Of a stretch of 64,000 bases of DNA, positions 44,364 through 53,642 are shown one piece after another (position 1 is the stretch's first letter; each line of letters opens with the position of its first letter). The notes below the pieces were generated by a model, which saw nothing but the letters and a program-made list of their open reading frames with translations, searched no databases and had not been told where the DNA came from. This DNA comes from Reichenbachiella versicolor (GTDB lineage Bacteria > Bacteroidota > Bacteroidia > Cytophagales > Cyclobacteriaceae). The position numbers were made by a program, and so were the translations under genes. Location: positions 1,030,684-1,094,683 of the forward strand of contig NZ_QFZQ01000001.1 in NCBI RefSeq assembly GCF_003171675.1, read 5' to 3'.

Positions 44364-47324
44364 TTACACTAACTCGGCTGTTGGCAATTCTATTTTCTCA
44401 AATGTGTAGTCGAACAAATGATCAATGTCTACAGTAATCTGTGAAGCATTGTCAAATACTTTTACTACAACTTTTTGATCAACCGAATCAAAGTAATAAG
44501 CGTTTGATTTGGATTTTTCTACCTCTTCTTGAGTTTTAATTTTAAGCTTCTTACCATTGACAGAAAGCATTGCAGGTTCAGCATTTACGCCTAGGAAAGA
44601 AACGAAGAAATATTCCTCCAATGGAGTGTAGAGTTTGCTTTCATATGTTCGGTTGAAAGTCACTGTTTTACCAGTCTCGGTATTATTCGCTGCTATAGCT
44701 GTCGTACGATACGCACCTTCTTCAAATGCAGTAGAGATTTTATCATCTTGATAAAGCTCATAAGTACTATCTTGACCTGGGTAGATAAAGAAATCGAGGT
44801 AATTGGCCTTCTCAGCATCTACAAATAGAGTCAGTTGGCGAATAGGAATAATAGCACCTTCTCTAATGTACACTGGTACTAGGTCTAATGGCACATACCA
44901 CTGATAAGCTTGTCCTCCCTCTGTAGGTCTATTTAATTTACCACTTAGGTCAAAGACAAACCAATTAGAATCTTTAGGCACATATACTTCCTTATACCAG
45001 TTCTCATCCGTCACAGGTGCTACGAGTATATCCTTTCCTAAGAAGAACTGCTGATCTGCGTAATCAAATACCTTGACATCATTAGGTTCATTTAGGAATA
45101 GTGCTCTACATACTGGTAATCCATTCTGCGTGTTTTCGTACATCAAGTCGTAGAATACCTGTAGCAATTGGTATCTCATCTCAATGTACTTTTTACAATT
45201 ATCAGGAACAGGATCACCGTATTTGAATGGCTCTTGGAAACTCTTGTTATAACCATCATAGTGGTTTCTATACCAAGGTAAAAACGCTCCTGCGGTCATC
45301 CATCTGGTGAATAGTTCGTATTGAGTCACATTATGTGTACCACCTTGAGTAACACTACCTGATCCTGTAGCAAAACCTCCTATATCACATCCAGAAATAG
45401 GTAGTCCACTAAGACCAACGTTAAGTACCTCTGGGATATTAATTTTTAGGAAGTCCCAGCTACTTGCCGAGTCTCCTGTCCAGATTCCAGCATATCTATG
45501 AACTCCAGCAAAACCACCTCTTGAGATAATGAAGTTCCTTTTCTTATAGTTGTAGCTACCTACAGCTTCTTCATTCTCTCTAAGGTTAGTCAATCCTTCA
45601 AAGGTTGCCTTGACTAAGTTCAAAGAAAAGGAGTTGTGGATTTTAGCATTGGGCTGGTAACTTCCAGTGACCTTATCATACATCTGTAGATCCAAAGGCA
45701 GAGATTTTACAGCAGTGTTATTATCTACATTGGGAATCAAAGCCGGACATGTCATGTCTTGCCAAATCATATCAAGTCCTTTGCTGAGTAAGTATTGGTA
45801 TTGTGCTCCCCAGTACTCTTTGACTGATTGAATACCCATATCCATGTAGTACCCATAGGTGCCAAGTGTAAGTTGACCTTCAGGGTAGCCTGGAGATGGA
45901 TAGTTTCTTACGTATGGGTTATATGGTTTTCCATTATACTCAGTGTCAGTACCATAGCCTTCTTGTGCCATGAAGATTTTATCACTTTCTCCATCATCAT
46001 ATCTGGTGTTCCAGATAAAGGCTTGCGGGTAGGGCTTTTCTGCGCCGTCACCATCGTCTGTGGTTGCAGTGACAGTATCGTCATGGTACTTAGACTCCAT
46101 TGCGTTTGTTACGTCTAACTCAACCAAATTGTCACGAGTAGGATAGGGTACATATCCCTTCTCACCGGGAAGTTTCCCATCTTCATCGTACGGGTTAGCA
46201 GTGATGATGCCAGTGATGTTTGTACTGCATTTAAAGCCCATTTTGTGAAGCTTGTCAAACATTTCTTCAACATCTGGGAATTTCACTTCACTATTGGTGA
46301 AAGTTCTATAGTTATTTTGGAAATCTACATCTATGTGAAGACCGTCAATCGGAATTTTGGCTTCTCTGTATTCCTCTGCAATTTTTTCAAGCTTCCACTT
46401 ATCATAGTATCCGTAGCACCCTTGCTGAAATCCTAATGCATACATAGGAGGCATAGCCGAAGCGCCTGTCAATTTAGAGTACTGGGTGATAACACTTGCT
46501 ACTTCGTTGATACTACCATCTGTATCACTTCCGACCATGATGTAGTAGTCCAATTCACCGTATAAAGCTCCAAAGTAGTATTTGCCATCCATGTTAGAGT
46601 AATCATTCGAACCCATGTTGAAATACGTTTGAGATACATTATCAAGGTATATACCATAGGCATACTCAATCCCACTGTCACCTTTACCTATAGCTAGGCA
46701 GTAAGGCATAGAGTTGTAAAGAGGTCCTGAAGGGTTTAGTGGACCACCAGCATTTCCAGGAGGTACTACTCCAGGGTCGTCATATGAAAAGTTATCATAG
46801 TTGAAGAAAGTCATGGTGTACTCTTTCTTATCAAGCATTGAACCTGCTTTTTCTCCAAATCCAAAATAGCTTTCATTTAACGGAGCTTTTTTTAGGTTAG
46901 CGACTGCTTCATTACTGAAGATCAGATTTTTACCATACGTGTCTTCAGTGATTACTTTTCCGTCCTTTTGAACAGAGATACCATATGGAGCTAGTCCTAT
47001 GAACACGTCTAGTTTACCAGTAGTAATATGAAGTGTACCACCATTATCATTCAAATAGGTATATTCAATAGATACAGATCCCAAGTTTCTATCAACTACT
47101 GCATACGATTCTTGGCCACTGTAATCTGGGTCGACTACTGGTTTGAACCGTACTCTCATTGCGGTGTCTGACAAGAAAGATATCTTGATTTGATAACCAG
47201 CTTCATTAACTAATAAAAGGTCATTGCCTTCGAAACTATAATCTGTAATAGCTCCGATTTGGTTCCAGCCAGTGTTTGAATTGGGCTGGAACTCGTTTAC
47301 TTGAACAAAGTCGAATTGTGACAT
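44364..47324 (-). CDS. Glycoside hydrolase family 31, alpha-1,4-glucan lyase-like
   Basis: The 986-residue protein has the GH31 layout: an N-terminal galactose-mutarotase-like domain, a TIM barrel (about 310-760) and C-terminal beta domains. The nucleophile Asp523 is in MIWQDMTCPAL and the second acid Asp618 is in GIWTGDSAS. Several blocks resemble red-algal alpha-1,4-glucan lyases more than common alpha-glucosidases: NYDNFSYDDPGVVPPG, YLDNVSQTYFNMG, FIISRGG and FLPWYRNHYDGY. Those enzymes split alpha-glucan to 1,5-anhydrofructose without water. There is no signal peptide, so it acts in the cytoplasm or is exported by an unknown route. The lyase call needs testing; the GH31 family call is secure. 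Confidence 0.88.
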   Translation of the reverse strand: MSQFDFVQVNEFQPNSNTGWNQIGAITDYSFEGNDLLLVNEAGYQIKISFLSDTAMRVRFKPVVDPDYSGQESYAVVDRNLGSVSIEYTYLNDNGGTLHITTGKLDVFIGLAPYGISVQKDGKVITEDTYGKNLIFSNEAVANLKKAPLNESYFGFGEKAGSMLDKKEYTMTFFNYDNFSYDDPGVVPPGNAGGPLNPSGPLYNSMPYCLAIGKGDSGIEYAYGIYLDNVSQTYFNMGSNDYSNMDGKYYFGALYGELDYYIMVGSDTDGSINEVASVITQYSKLTGASAMPPMYALGFQQGCYGYYDKWKLEKIAEEYREAKIPIDGLHIDVDFQNNYRTFTNSEVKFPDVEEMFDKLHKMGFKCSTNITGIITANPYDEDGKLPGEKGYVPYPTRDNLVELDVTNAMESKYHDDTVTATTDDGDGAEKPYPQAFIWNTRYDDGESDKIFMAQEGYGTDTEYNGKPYNPYVRNYPSPGYPEGQLTLGTYGYYMDMGIQSVKEYWGAQYQYLLSKGLDMIWQDMTCPALIPNVDNNTAVKSLPLDLQMYDKVTGSYQPNAKIHNSFSLNLVKATFEGLTNLRENEEAVGSYNYKKRNFIISRGGFAGVHRYAGIWTGDSASSWDFLKINIPEVLNVGLSGLPISGCDIGGFATGSGSVTQGGTHNVTQYELFTRWMTAGAFLPWYRNHYDGYNKSFQEPFKYGDPVPDNCKKYIEMRYQLLQVFYDLMYENTQNGLPVCRALFLNEPNDVKVFDYADQQFFLGKDILVAPVTDENWYKEVYVPKDSNWFVFDLSGKLNRPTEGGQAYQWYVPLDLVPVYIREGAIIPIRQLTLFVDAEKANYLDFFIYPGQDSTYELYQDDKISTAFEEGAYRTTAIAANNTETGKTVTFNRTYESKLYTPLEEYFFVSFLGVNAEPAMLSVNGKKLKIKTQEEVEKSKSNAYYFDSVDQKVVVKVFDNASQITVDIDHLFDYTFEKIELPTAELV

Positions 47325-47428
47325 GATTGTTTAATTAAGGTTGATTTATGGATGTTGATAATTTGTCTTAGAGGTAGAGGATCATTTAGATGTAGTATCG
47401 ATCATGGAGTGACTATGGGAGCACCAGA

Positions 47429-47524
47429 GTTGAGGCTGTTTGGAAAGTTACCTACCGACCCGTCTAGCCGGTAGATAATTATAACAATGTATAACACTTA
47501 AAAACTTTTCAAACAGCCTACAAC
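47429..47524. repeat. Long inverted repeat with inner hairpin
   Basis: AGGCTGTTTGGAAAGTT (47433-47449) is complementary at 16 of 17 positions to 47503-47519, and the pairing extends outward by GTTG/CAAC past a bulge. Inside, CTACCG (47452-47457) pairs with CGGTAG (47469-47474). It lies between the cytochrome-like gene and the GH31 gene. It may be a MITE-like element or a complex terminator; there is no terminal target duplication that I can see. Confidence 0.7.
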
Positions 47525-47559
47525 CAAGGCTCATAACACATTTAAATCTCTTTTACTTC

Positions 47560-49236
47560 TTACTTAGTCGGTAAAAAGCTAGGCTTTTGGTTTAACAACC
47601 AACTGAAATCTGCTGATGAAGGCCTGCTGTTGAATACTGGAGTCTTATTTCCGTCTTTATCTATTGTGAAACCAGTAGCGATGGTACTTGAGAAGTGACA
47701 TCCTATACAACTCTCCGTTCCAAATATCAATTGATGCGTATTCTGTGTGTCAAATGCTACTGGGCTAGAATTCATTTGGAAATAAGCCGGTTCGTTGGCC
47801 ATGTAAATATCAAAACCTAGTCGATGTGTGGTAGGATCATTACCTAGTGTATCTATATAGACAGTTTCGTATGGTTCACTACTATCTGATCTTTGTTGAA
47901 ATGTCTGTATTACCTGATCATCAGTCCCTACTATCGTACCTCCTTGAAAATAAGTCTCCATGATCATATTGGTTAGATAGGTAGGAGTTGGTTTTCCTCC
48001 TGACTTATTCGTAACAGATTCAGGTAGAGTATATACAGTGTCAATGACACTTCCTCCAGGACCTCCATAGGTGTATGGTTTAGCGCTAGGGTCTGTTGGT
48101 CTTTGAGTACCGATCTGCTGATAGTATTGAAGCTTAGATCCAGCAGCTGCTAGAAGCGCTCTTACATTAGCGTTCAACTCCTTAGTAGCACCAGCAATAG
48201 GTAAGACACGTTGAATTTGAGTTCTGAATGTTTTTCCTTCTTGCTTCATCTTAGCAGTATCAGGGAAGACATTAATGGCGGCAATTGAGGTCGGGTCGTT
48301 ATAGGATGCCTTAAGAGGCTTTCCGTCGATTACCTCCAACTCGTTTACTTCTAGATTGTCAACATGCTCATAGGTTGTCCATATCCATTGTGGAGCAGAT
48401 TCAGTTTTTGAAGAAATGTGCATTCCGACCATACCTACTTTCTTTCTTTCATAAGATTTAAGGTCTTCATTGATCACATATCCATGGGTAGTAAAGTATC
48501 TAGATTCTATATCCGTATCTTCTAGAATCTTCCAAGCCACTTTGATTTCTATTACTCCTTCATCTTTTCTATTTCCTTCGGGAAAATGAACGTCTCCATA
48601 TTCTTTAGAGAACTCGATCTGACCATCATAATTATAGAGTTCGTGCTTCAAGATATAGTCAAACTCAACTTTGTTCATTCTGACTTCATACCTAGTGATA
48701 TTGCCATTTTGATCCCAGATAGGTCCAGTGAATGCTTGATCAATTTCGTCCTCTATATCTGGATCAGAATAATCAACGAACTTATTACCTCTGAACAAGA
48801 CCTTTTCTTCTTGAGAGGCATCTTTTATAGGGAAATCTGGAGGGAAAGTAAATTGTCCCCAAGGAGCAGGCATCTCTCCATAAGGTCTGAATACTTCATA
48901 ACTCTCTTTCCATCCAAACCATTCAGGATTTCCTTTGTCTGATATCTTTGGTTGAGGCTGACCATCAGCCGTCAGAGGCCAATTAAGTGAAATAAACCAC
49001 TGCCAAGATAAGATTTCATACAGGCGCTGTATTTCAATGTTTTTGCCTTCTGCCAATAATCTAACCTGCAATTCACGATCTACATCCCAAGGTGTATCAG
49101 GAGATAGGGGAGTTGGAAATGAAAGATAGGGAGCTCTACCTGATCCAGGAGGGTTTGGCGTGTGAGAAGTACATGACAATGCTAAGACTACGGAAAGTAG
49201 TATGCACACAAGGTGCGAGTAATTTACGGTTTTCAT
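47560..49236 (-). CDS. Large lipoprotein with a single c-type haem motif
   Basis: The 558-residue protein has a lipoprotein signal with the acylated Cys near residue 22 (ALSC). It ends with one haem-binding motif CIGCH (Cys510, Cys513, His514) about 45 residues before the C-terminus. The ~480 residues between have no recognised domain; an early stretch with LSWQWFISLNWP may be a family mark. It should be an outer-membrane or periplasmic electron-transfer protein. It is followed on the same strand by the GH31 and LodAB genes, so it could be linked to the oxidase, but the long inverted repeat between them argues for separate transcripts. No close family name is recalled. Confidence 0.72.
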   Translation of the reverse strand: MKTVNYSHLVCILLSVVLALSCTSHTPNPPGSGRAPYLSFPTPLSPDTPWDVDRELQVRLLAEGKNIEIQRLYEILSWQWFISLNWPLTADGQPQPKISDKGNPEWFGWKESYEVFRPYGEMPAPWGQFTFPPDFPIKDASQEEKVLFRGNKFVDYSDPDIEDEIDQAFTGPIWDQNGNITRYEVRMNKVEFDYILKHELYNYDGQIEFSKEYGDVHFPEGNRKDEGVIEIKVAWKILEDTDIESRYFTTHGYVINEDLKSYERKKVGMVGMHISSKTESAPQWIWTTYEHVDNLEVNELEVIDGKPLKASYNDPTSIAAINVFPDTAKMKQEGKTFRTQIQRVLPIAGATKELNANVRALLAAAGSKLQYYQQIGTQRPTDPSAKPYTYGGPGGSVIDTVYTLPESVTNKSGGKPTPTYLTNMIMETYFQGGTIVGTDDQVIQTFQQRSDSSEPYETVYIDTLGNDPTTHRLGFDIYMANEPAYFQMNSSPVAFDTQNTHQLIFGTESCIGCHFSSTIATGFTIDKDGNKTPVFNSRPSSADFSWLLNQKPSFLPTK

Positions 49237-49527
49237 GGTGAGTTAAATTGGTTAATTAAATCTATCGAATTAAAGCAGATAATCAACCTTAAATCGTAAT
49301 ATTAACACAGTCTTAATATGGTTATAATAAATAGCGGTTTAATATGTGGTTTTTGAAAAAATTCTATTCATGAAGCGATAAGTACAAACTTCTAAATACC
49401 ATGATAAGTCATATTTATAGCCATTCTTATTTTAATACTATTATGGTTTATTGTTTTGGTGAGAGAAATCGACAAGTTTTAATTTAGGTATCTTTTTTGC
49501 ACATCACTTCTGTGAGGCAACAGATAC
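49237..49527. other. Divergent intergenic region
   Basis: This AT-rich region lies between the haem lipoprotein and the AraC-GyrI gene. No gene or strong hairpin is seen apart from the promoter called at 49528. Confidence 0.45.
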
Positions 49528-49556
49528 TTGCAAGTGTTGAATTTCTGATAGATTTG
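49528..49556 (+). promoter_or_regulatory. Bacteroidota-type promoter for the AraC-GyrI gene
   Basis: TTG (49528-49530), an 18 bp spacer and TAGATTTG (49549-49556) match TTG-N18-TAnnTTTG. It lies 44 bp ahead of the ATG at 49601. Confidence 0.6.
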
Positions 49557-49600
49557 GAATTAATATCAATCTAAGCTCAATCAGTCATGGAAATCGGATT

Positions 49601-50557
49601 ATGATTAGATACAATCAAAAAACTTCAGTTAAGGATTATATTCATAGAGTAAATAAAGTAATTGACTTCTTAAGGTCGAATATTATTAATGATATTAAGC
49701 TTGAAGAGTTAGCTGAGATATCGAATTTTTCGAAATTTCATTTTCATAGGATTTTCAAGACAATTACCAATAAAACACCAAATGATTACATTATACAATC
49801 AAGAATAGGGAGGGCAGAATACCTATTAGACAGTAGCCTCGATATTCCTATTTCTGAGGTTGCATATTTAACAGGTTTCTCTAATGTATCATCTTTCTCA
49901 AAAACGTTTAAAAAATTAAAAAAGGCAAGCCCTTCTCAATGGAGAGAAAATAGAGAAAAGAACCTTAGCAAGATTGGACAAGAAAAGAGCAATATTGGAC
50001 AATCGCTGAGTTCAAAGGAAAAGTACCTTGCATCCATATTAATGAACCAAAAAAACACAGATATGGAGATTAAAAAAAACTTTAAAGTTGATGTCAAAGA
50101 ACAAGAGGATTTGAATGTTTCTTATGTAAGAAATCACTCTATTCATGTACATGATTCAGATGCGTTTGGGAAAATGTTTGACCAATTAATTTCATGGGCC
50201 GACTCTAGAGGTTTGATAGACTTTCCGAATACTAAAGTATTGACAGTCTATAGAAGTATGCCTGATACTAATGGTATGGTTACAGCGGATGCATGTATAT
50301 CCGTGCCTAACAAAGTTGAGGCTGAAGGAATATTTGGAAGTACTATTATTGAAGGAGGAAAGTATGCTATTCTTCATAAGGAAGGCACACTGGCAGAGTG
50401 TTTTACTGCTTGGGATTATTTGTATAATAATTGGTTGCCAAATAGCGGGTTTCAACCAGATACTAGGGGAGTATATTTGAATCACCTAAATGATGCAAAT
50501 AACCATCCTATGGGGCACCATATATTTGATATGTGTATTTCTATAAAAGCTCTATAA
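49601..50557 (+). CDS. AraC-type regulator with GyrI-like effector-binding domain
   Basis: The 318-residue protein has an N-terminal AraC double helix-turn-helix (about 12-115: ELAEISNFSKFHFHRIF, EVAYLTGFSNVSSFSKTF). A linker and a GyrI/SoxS-Rob-type effector-binding domain (about 165-318) follow, including GGKYAILHKEGTL and the C-terminal strand FDMCISI. Proteins with this layout respond to small hydrophobic compounds or drugs. It has a good promoter upstream. The DinB-fold gene 130 bp downstream on the same strand may be its target (inference). Confidence 0.92.
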   Translation: MIRYNQKTSVKDYIHRVNKVIDFLRSNIINDIKLEELAEISNFSKFHFHRIFKTITNKTPNDYIIQSRIGRAEYLLDSSLDIPISEVAYLTGFSNVSSFSKTFKKLKKASPSQWRENREKNLSKIGQEKSNIGQSLSSKEKYLASILMNQKNTDMEIKKNFKVDVKEQEDLNVSYVRNHSIHVHDSDAFGKMFDQLISWADSRGLIDFPNTKVLTVYRSMPDTNGMVTADACISVPNKVEAEGIFGSTIIEGGKYAILHKEGTLAECFTAWDYLYNNWLPNSGFQPDTRGVYLNHLNDANNHPMGHHIFDMCISIKAL

Positions 50558-50687
50558 TATACCTAGATCATAGAAGTAGGTTGTGTATGATAGACTCAAT
50601 TATATGTTTATATAAACAATAGAAATATTAAGTAAGGTGTAAATCATATTGAGTCAATACATTATTATTTAAAAACTGAAAGAGGAA

Positions 50688-51149
50688 ATGGAAATAGAAT
50701 TTTTATTCAAAGCGTGGAAGACAAGTCGAAACCTTTATTTGGAGTATTTTGATAAGTTCACATTGGAACAACTCAATAAGATACCCCAAGGCTTCAACAA
50801 TAATCTAATATGGAATATCGGCCATGTGATTGTCGCTCAACAAGCACTGATATACAAGGGGACTTCTCTTAGTGGACACATTCCTGATGAATTATTTGAT
50901 ATGTATAAACCAGGGACAAAACCTACCAAGGTTGTCTCTAAATCTGAAATTGAGGAATTACGAGGTTTGCTGACCTCTGTGATAGAAAAGACAGAAGAAG
51001 ATTTTTACAATGGTAATTTCAAAATTTATAATGAGAGAAAGACTGGAACAGGGTTTCACCTGAGCTCACTGATGGATGCTTTTGAATTCAATAATTATCA
51101 TGAAGGATTGCATCTAGGTCATATGATGTGTATTAAAAAGTTCATTTAA
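50688..51149 (+). CDS. DinB-fold protein
   Basis: The 153-residue protein is a four-helix DinB/YfiT-like protein. The metal-binding His triad is visible: His46 in WNIGHVIVAQ, and His138 and His142 in NYHEGLHLGHM. Proteins of this fold include thiol-dependent transferases (bacillithiol or mycothiol) and many of unknown function, often linked with stress. The length is typical. It follows the AraC-GyrI regulator and may detoxify the compound that the regulator senses (inference). Confidence 0.88.
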   Translation: MEIEFLFKAWKTSRNLYLEYFDKFTLEQLNKIPQGFNNNLIWNIGHVIVAQQALIYKGTSLSGHIPDELFDMYKPGTKPTKVVSKSEIEELRGLLTSVIEKTEEDFYNGNFKIYNERKTGTGFHLSSLMDAFEFNNYHEGLHLGHMMCIKKFI

Positions 51150-51231
51150 AACGACTTTTTTATACACATCAATTTGGTGTTTCAAGGCTTCTAATTTTAT
51201 TTTCAAATAGATATTGAAGTTGTTTTTAAGT

Positions 51232-51266
51232 ACCTTCTGAGTGATGTTTGTGTCCACTCAGGAGGT
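51232..51266. terminator. Hairpin downstream of DinB-fold gene
   Basis: ACCTTCTGAGTG (51232-51243) pairs with CACTCAGGAGGT (51255-51266) with one G-U pair and an 11 base loop. No U-run follows, so it may be a terminator or a structure in the 5' region of the next gene. Confidence 0.45.
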
Positions 51267-51386
51267 GTAGATAGTAAAATAAATAGCTTAGAACATCCGA
51301 AATACTCTTTATTTAGAGCTAGTGAGCTACCTTTAGAATTATATACCGTGACTCGTTTGTGAGGGTCTTTTAAGATGTGATATTAA

Positions 51387-52430
51387 ATGTCAGCTAGTCA
51401 AGTATTTCTTATAGTTGTAAGTGGGTTAGGAGTAATACATGGATTATTCCTAGCGATATATCTTTGGTCAGTTCTAAAGGGCAATGTTTTAGCTAATCGA
51501 TTACTTGGTTCCCTACTTGTTGTACTTTCATTTCGTGTAGGTAAATCTGTTTTTTTAGAATTTCTTGAAAACTTAGATGCTAAACTCATCTTTATTGGTT
51601 TAGGTACTATGATGGCAATAGGCCCACTCTTTTATCTCTATACTAGAGCTATCTCAGATAAGTCATTTCAGTGGTCTAAAAATCAACTATGGCATTTTAT
51701 ACCTTGTCTTTTGGCCATCTTGTTTGGTTTCTGGATCAATGATGAAGATATGGAAACCTTGCCCATAGCATTGTTTCTAGTTCTTTTTCTTACCTACTAT
51801 ATTCACTACTTGATATATCTTATTATTACAAAAAGATATATCTCAAAACAGTGGAAAAATGGCTTGTCTGATAAAACATATAAGCTGCTAACATTACTCT
51901 TTTATGGATTACTGATTATCTGGATAGCTTATGTTCTCAACTTATTCGATGAGTCAATCCCATACGTGATAGGTCCAGTGCTATATTCTATTGTAGCATA
52001 TGTAATCAGTTTCATTGTGATATCTAAAGGATATCTACAAGACGTTCAACAGGATAAATACAAGACCACTCGAGTTTCTGATCAACAAATGGAACAGCTA
52101 TTTTCAAAAGTTAGCAGAATCATTATTGATGAGAAACAATTCAAAAACGCTGAATTGACACTTAAATCTCTAAGTGCAGACCTGAAGGTAAGTACGCAAG
52201 TACTATCCATGGTAATCAATCGAAAAAGCCAAAAGAATTTTAATGCGTTTGTCAATCAGTATAGAATACAAGAAGCCATAGAATTACTAATGGATGTGAA
52301 TAACCAGCATCAAACCATATCGGCTATTGCCTATGAAGTAGGTTTTAATAGTATCTCAAGCTTCAATAGTGCTTTCAAAAAACAAACTGATAAAACGCCT
52401 CAAGTCTATCGTCAGCAGTTGATGAATTGA
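51387..52430 (+). CDS. AraC-family regulator with N-terminal membrane domain
   Basis: The 347-residue protein has seven predicted membrane helices in the first ~220 residues (VSGLGVIHGLFLAIYL, MAIGPLFYLY and others). A C-terminal AraC helix-turn-helix (about 245-347) follows, ending in GFNSISSFNSAFKKQTDKTPQVYR. This 7TM-AraC layout is common in Bacteroidota and allows a membrane-bound regulator to sense lipophilic or outside signals. It lies 80 bp ahead of the DJ-1/PfpI-like gene on the same strand, which is its probable target. Confidence 0.9.
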   Translation: MSASQVFLIVVSGLGVIHGLFLAIYLWSVLKGNVLANRLLGSLLVVLSFRVGKSVFLEFLENLDAKLIFIGLGTMMAIGPLFYLYTRAISDKSFQWSKNQLWHFIPCLLAILFGFWINDEDMETLPIALFLVLFLTYYIHYLIYLIITKRYISKQWKNGLSDKTYKLLTLLFYGLLIIWIAYVLNLFDESIPYVIGPVLYSIVAYVISFIVISKGYLQDVQQDKYKTTRVSDQQMEQLFSKVSRIIIDEKQFKNAELTLKSLSADLKVSTQVLSMVINRKSQKNFNAFVNQYRIQEAIELLMDVNNQHQTISAIAYEVGFNSISSFNSAFKKQTDKTPQVYRQQLMN

Positions 52431-52510
52431 TCTTTTACTCTTTCGAAATGATCATTTAAGAAGAATTCAAGTCATTTGATCTATTGGTTTGCATCAAAAA
52501 TCAAATCAAA

Positions 52511-53629
52511 ATGTCAAAATTTAAGAAAACTCTTATGTGGTCATCGATCACAATTTTAGGACTAGTAATAACTCTATTTATGTTTGGGTATTGGTTTATT
52601 AGTCTAATACCCAAACCAGATCCTGAGAATGCTATTAGTAAAGTCACAGTAGAAGAACTTCCTTACTTAAGCAAAGACATAATTGAAAAGAGGGGTAAGG
52701 TATTAGCAGTCGTCACGAGTACAGAAATCATGGGTACAAGTGGTAAAGCTACTGGCTTTGAACTCACTGAACTCTCGCGTGCGTACTATGTCTTTCTTGC
52801 AAATGGTTTTGAAGTAGATATAGCAAGTCCGAAAGGAGGGAAGGCTCCTGTAATTATTGACGATGAAGATATGGGAGCATATGATTTTGCTTTTCTTAAT
52901 GACTCTATTGCTCAAGAAAAGATAGAAAACACGTTGACTCTTAAAGAAATAGTAGCCTCAGACTATGCTGCTATTTATTTTGTAGGAGGTAAAGGTGCGA
53001 TGTATGACTTTCCGGACAACACCTTTATTCAGGATATTGTCAAATCATACTATCAGAAAGGTAAAGTAGTAGGTGCGGTTTGTCATGGTCCAGCAGCACT
53101 AGTGAATGTCACGTTAGACGGTGATGAACCTTTACTAGCGGGTAAGTCCGTTTGTAGCTTTACCAATAGTGAAGAACTGCTATTGATACCTGAGGCCAAA
53201 TCTATTTTCCCGTTTCTATTGGAAGATAAGCTTGTACAGAGTGGTGCCAACTTTAATGAAGGTACGATGTACCTGGAGAATGTAGTTCATGATGAAAACT
53301 TAATAACAGGCCAAAATCCATGGTCTACATGGAAAGTAGCTGAAACTATGGTTTCCCAAATGGGATATCTACCCAAAACTCGAATCATCACTGCTGAAGA
53401 AAATGCGATTCAAATTCTTGGTCTTTTTCACAAGCAAGGATATCAGTCTGCAAAGACTAGAATCTCTGAATTGACAGAAAGTCAGTTAGAAATAGACAGA
53501 ACCTTGATAGCAATGCATAGTATTGTAGCGGCAATGCAATGGGATCTTGTCAATTCTATTAAGCTTATTGGCTTATTGAAATTTGCAAAAGAGGAATTGG
53601 AGGCCAAATACAGTCTACAAAACGGTTAA
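52511..53629 (+). CDS. Membrane-anchored DJ-1/PfpI (class I glutamine amidotransferase-like) protein
   Basis: The 372-residue protein has an N-terminal membrane helix (about 10-32) and then a DJ-1/PfpI domain (about 55-280). The nucleophile elbow is GAVCHGPAAL, and an oxidation-site-like acidic residue lies in the first part. Similar proteins (Hsp31-like) act as chaperones, glyoxalases or deglycases. The ~95-residue C-terminal part is not recognised and is predicted helical. I use the ATG at 52511, which gives a normal signal anchor; an ATG at 52484 is also in frame. It is 13 bp ahead of marC, so probably in the same operon. Confidence 0.85.
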   Translation: MSKFKKTLMWSSITILGLVITLFMFGYWFISLIPKPDPENAISKVTVEELPYLSKDIIEKRGKVLAVVTSTEIMGTSGKATGFELTELSRAYYVFLANGFEVDIASPKGGKAPVIIDDEDMGAYDFAFLNDSIAQEKIENTLTLKEIVASDYAAIYFVGGKGAMYDFPDNTFIQDIVKSYYQKGKVVGAVCHGPAALVNVTLDGDEPLLAGKSVCSFTNSEELLLIPEAKSIFPFLLEDKLVQSGANFNEGTMYLENVVHDENLITGQNPWSTWKVAETMVSQMGYLPKTRIITAEENAIQILGLFHKQGYQSAKTRISELTESQLEIDRTLIAMHSIVAAMQWDLVNSIKLIGLLKFAKEELEAKYSLQNG

Positions 53630-53642
53630 CTAGAAGTTTCAA

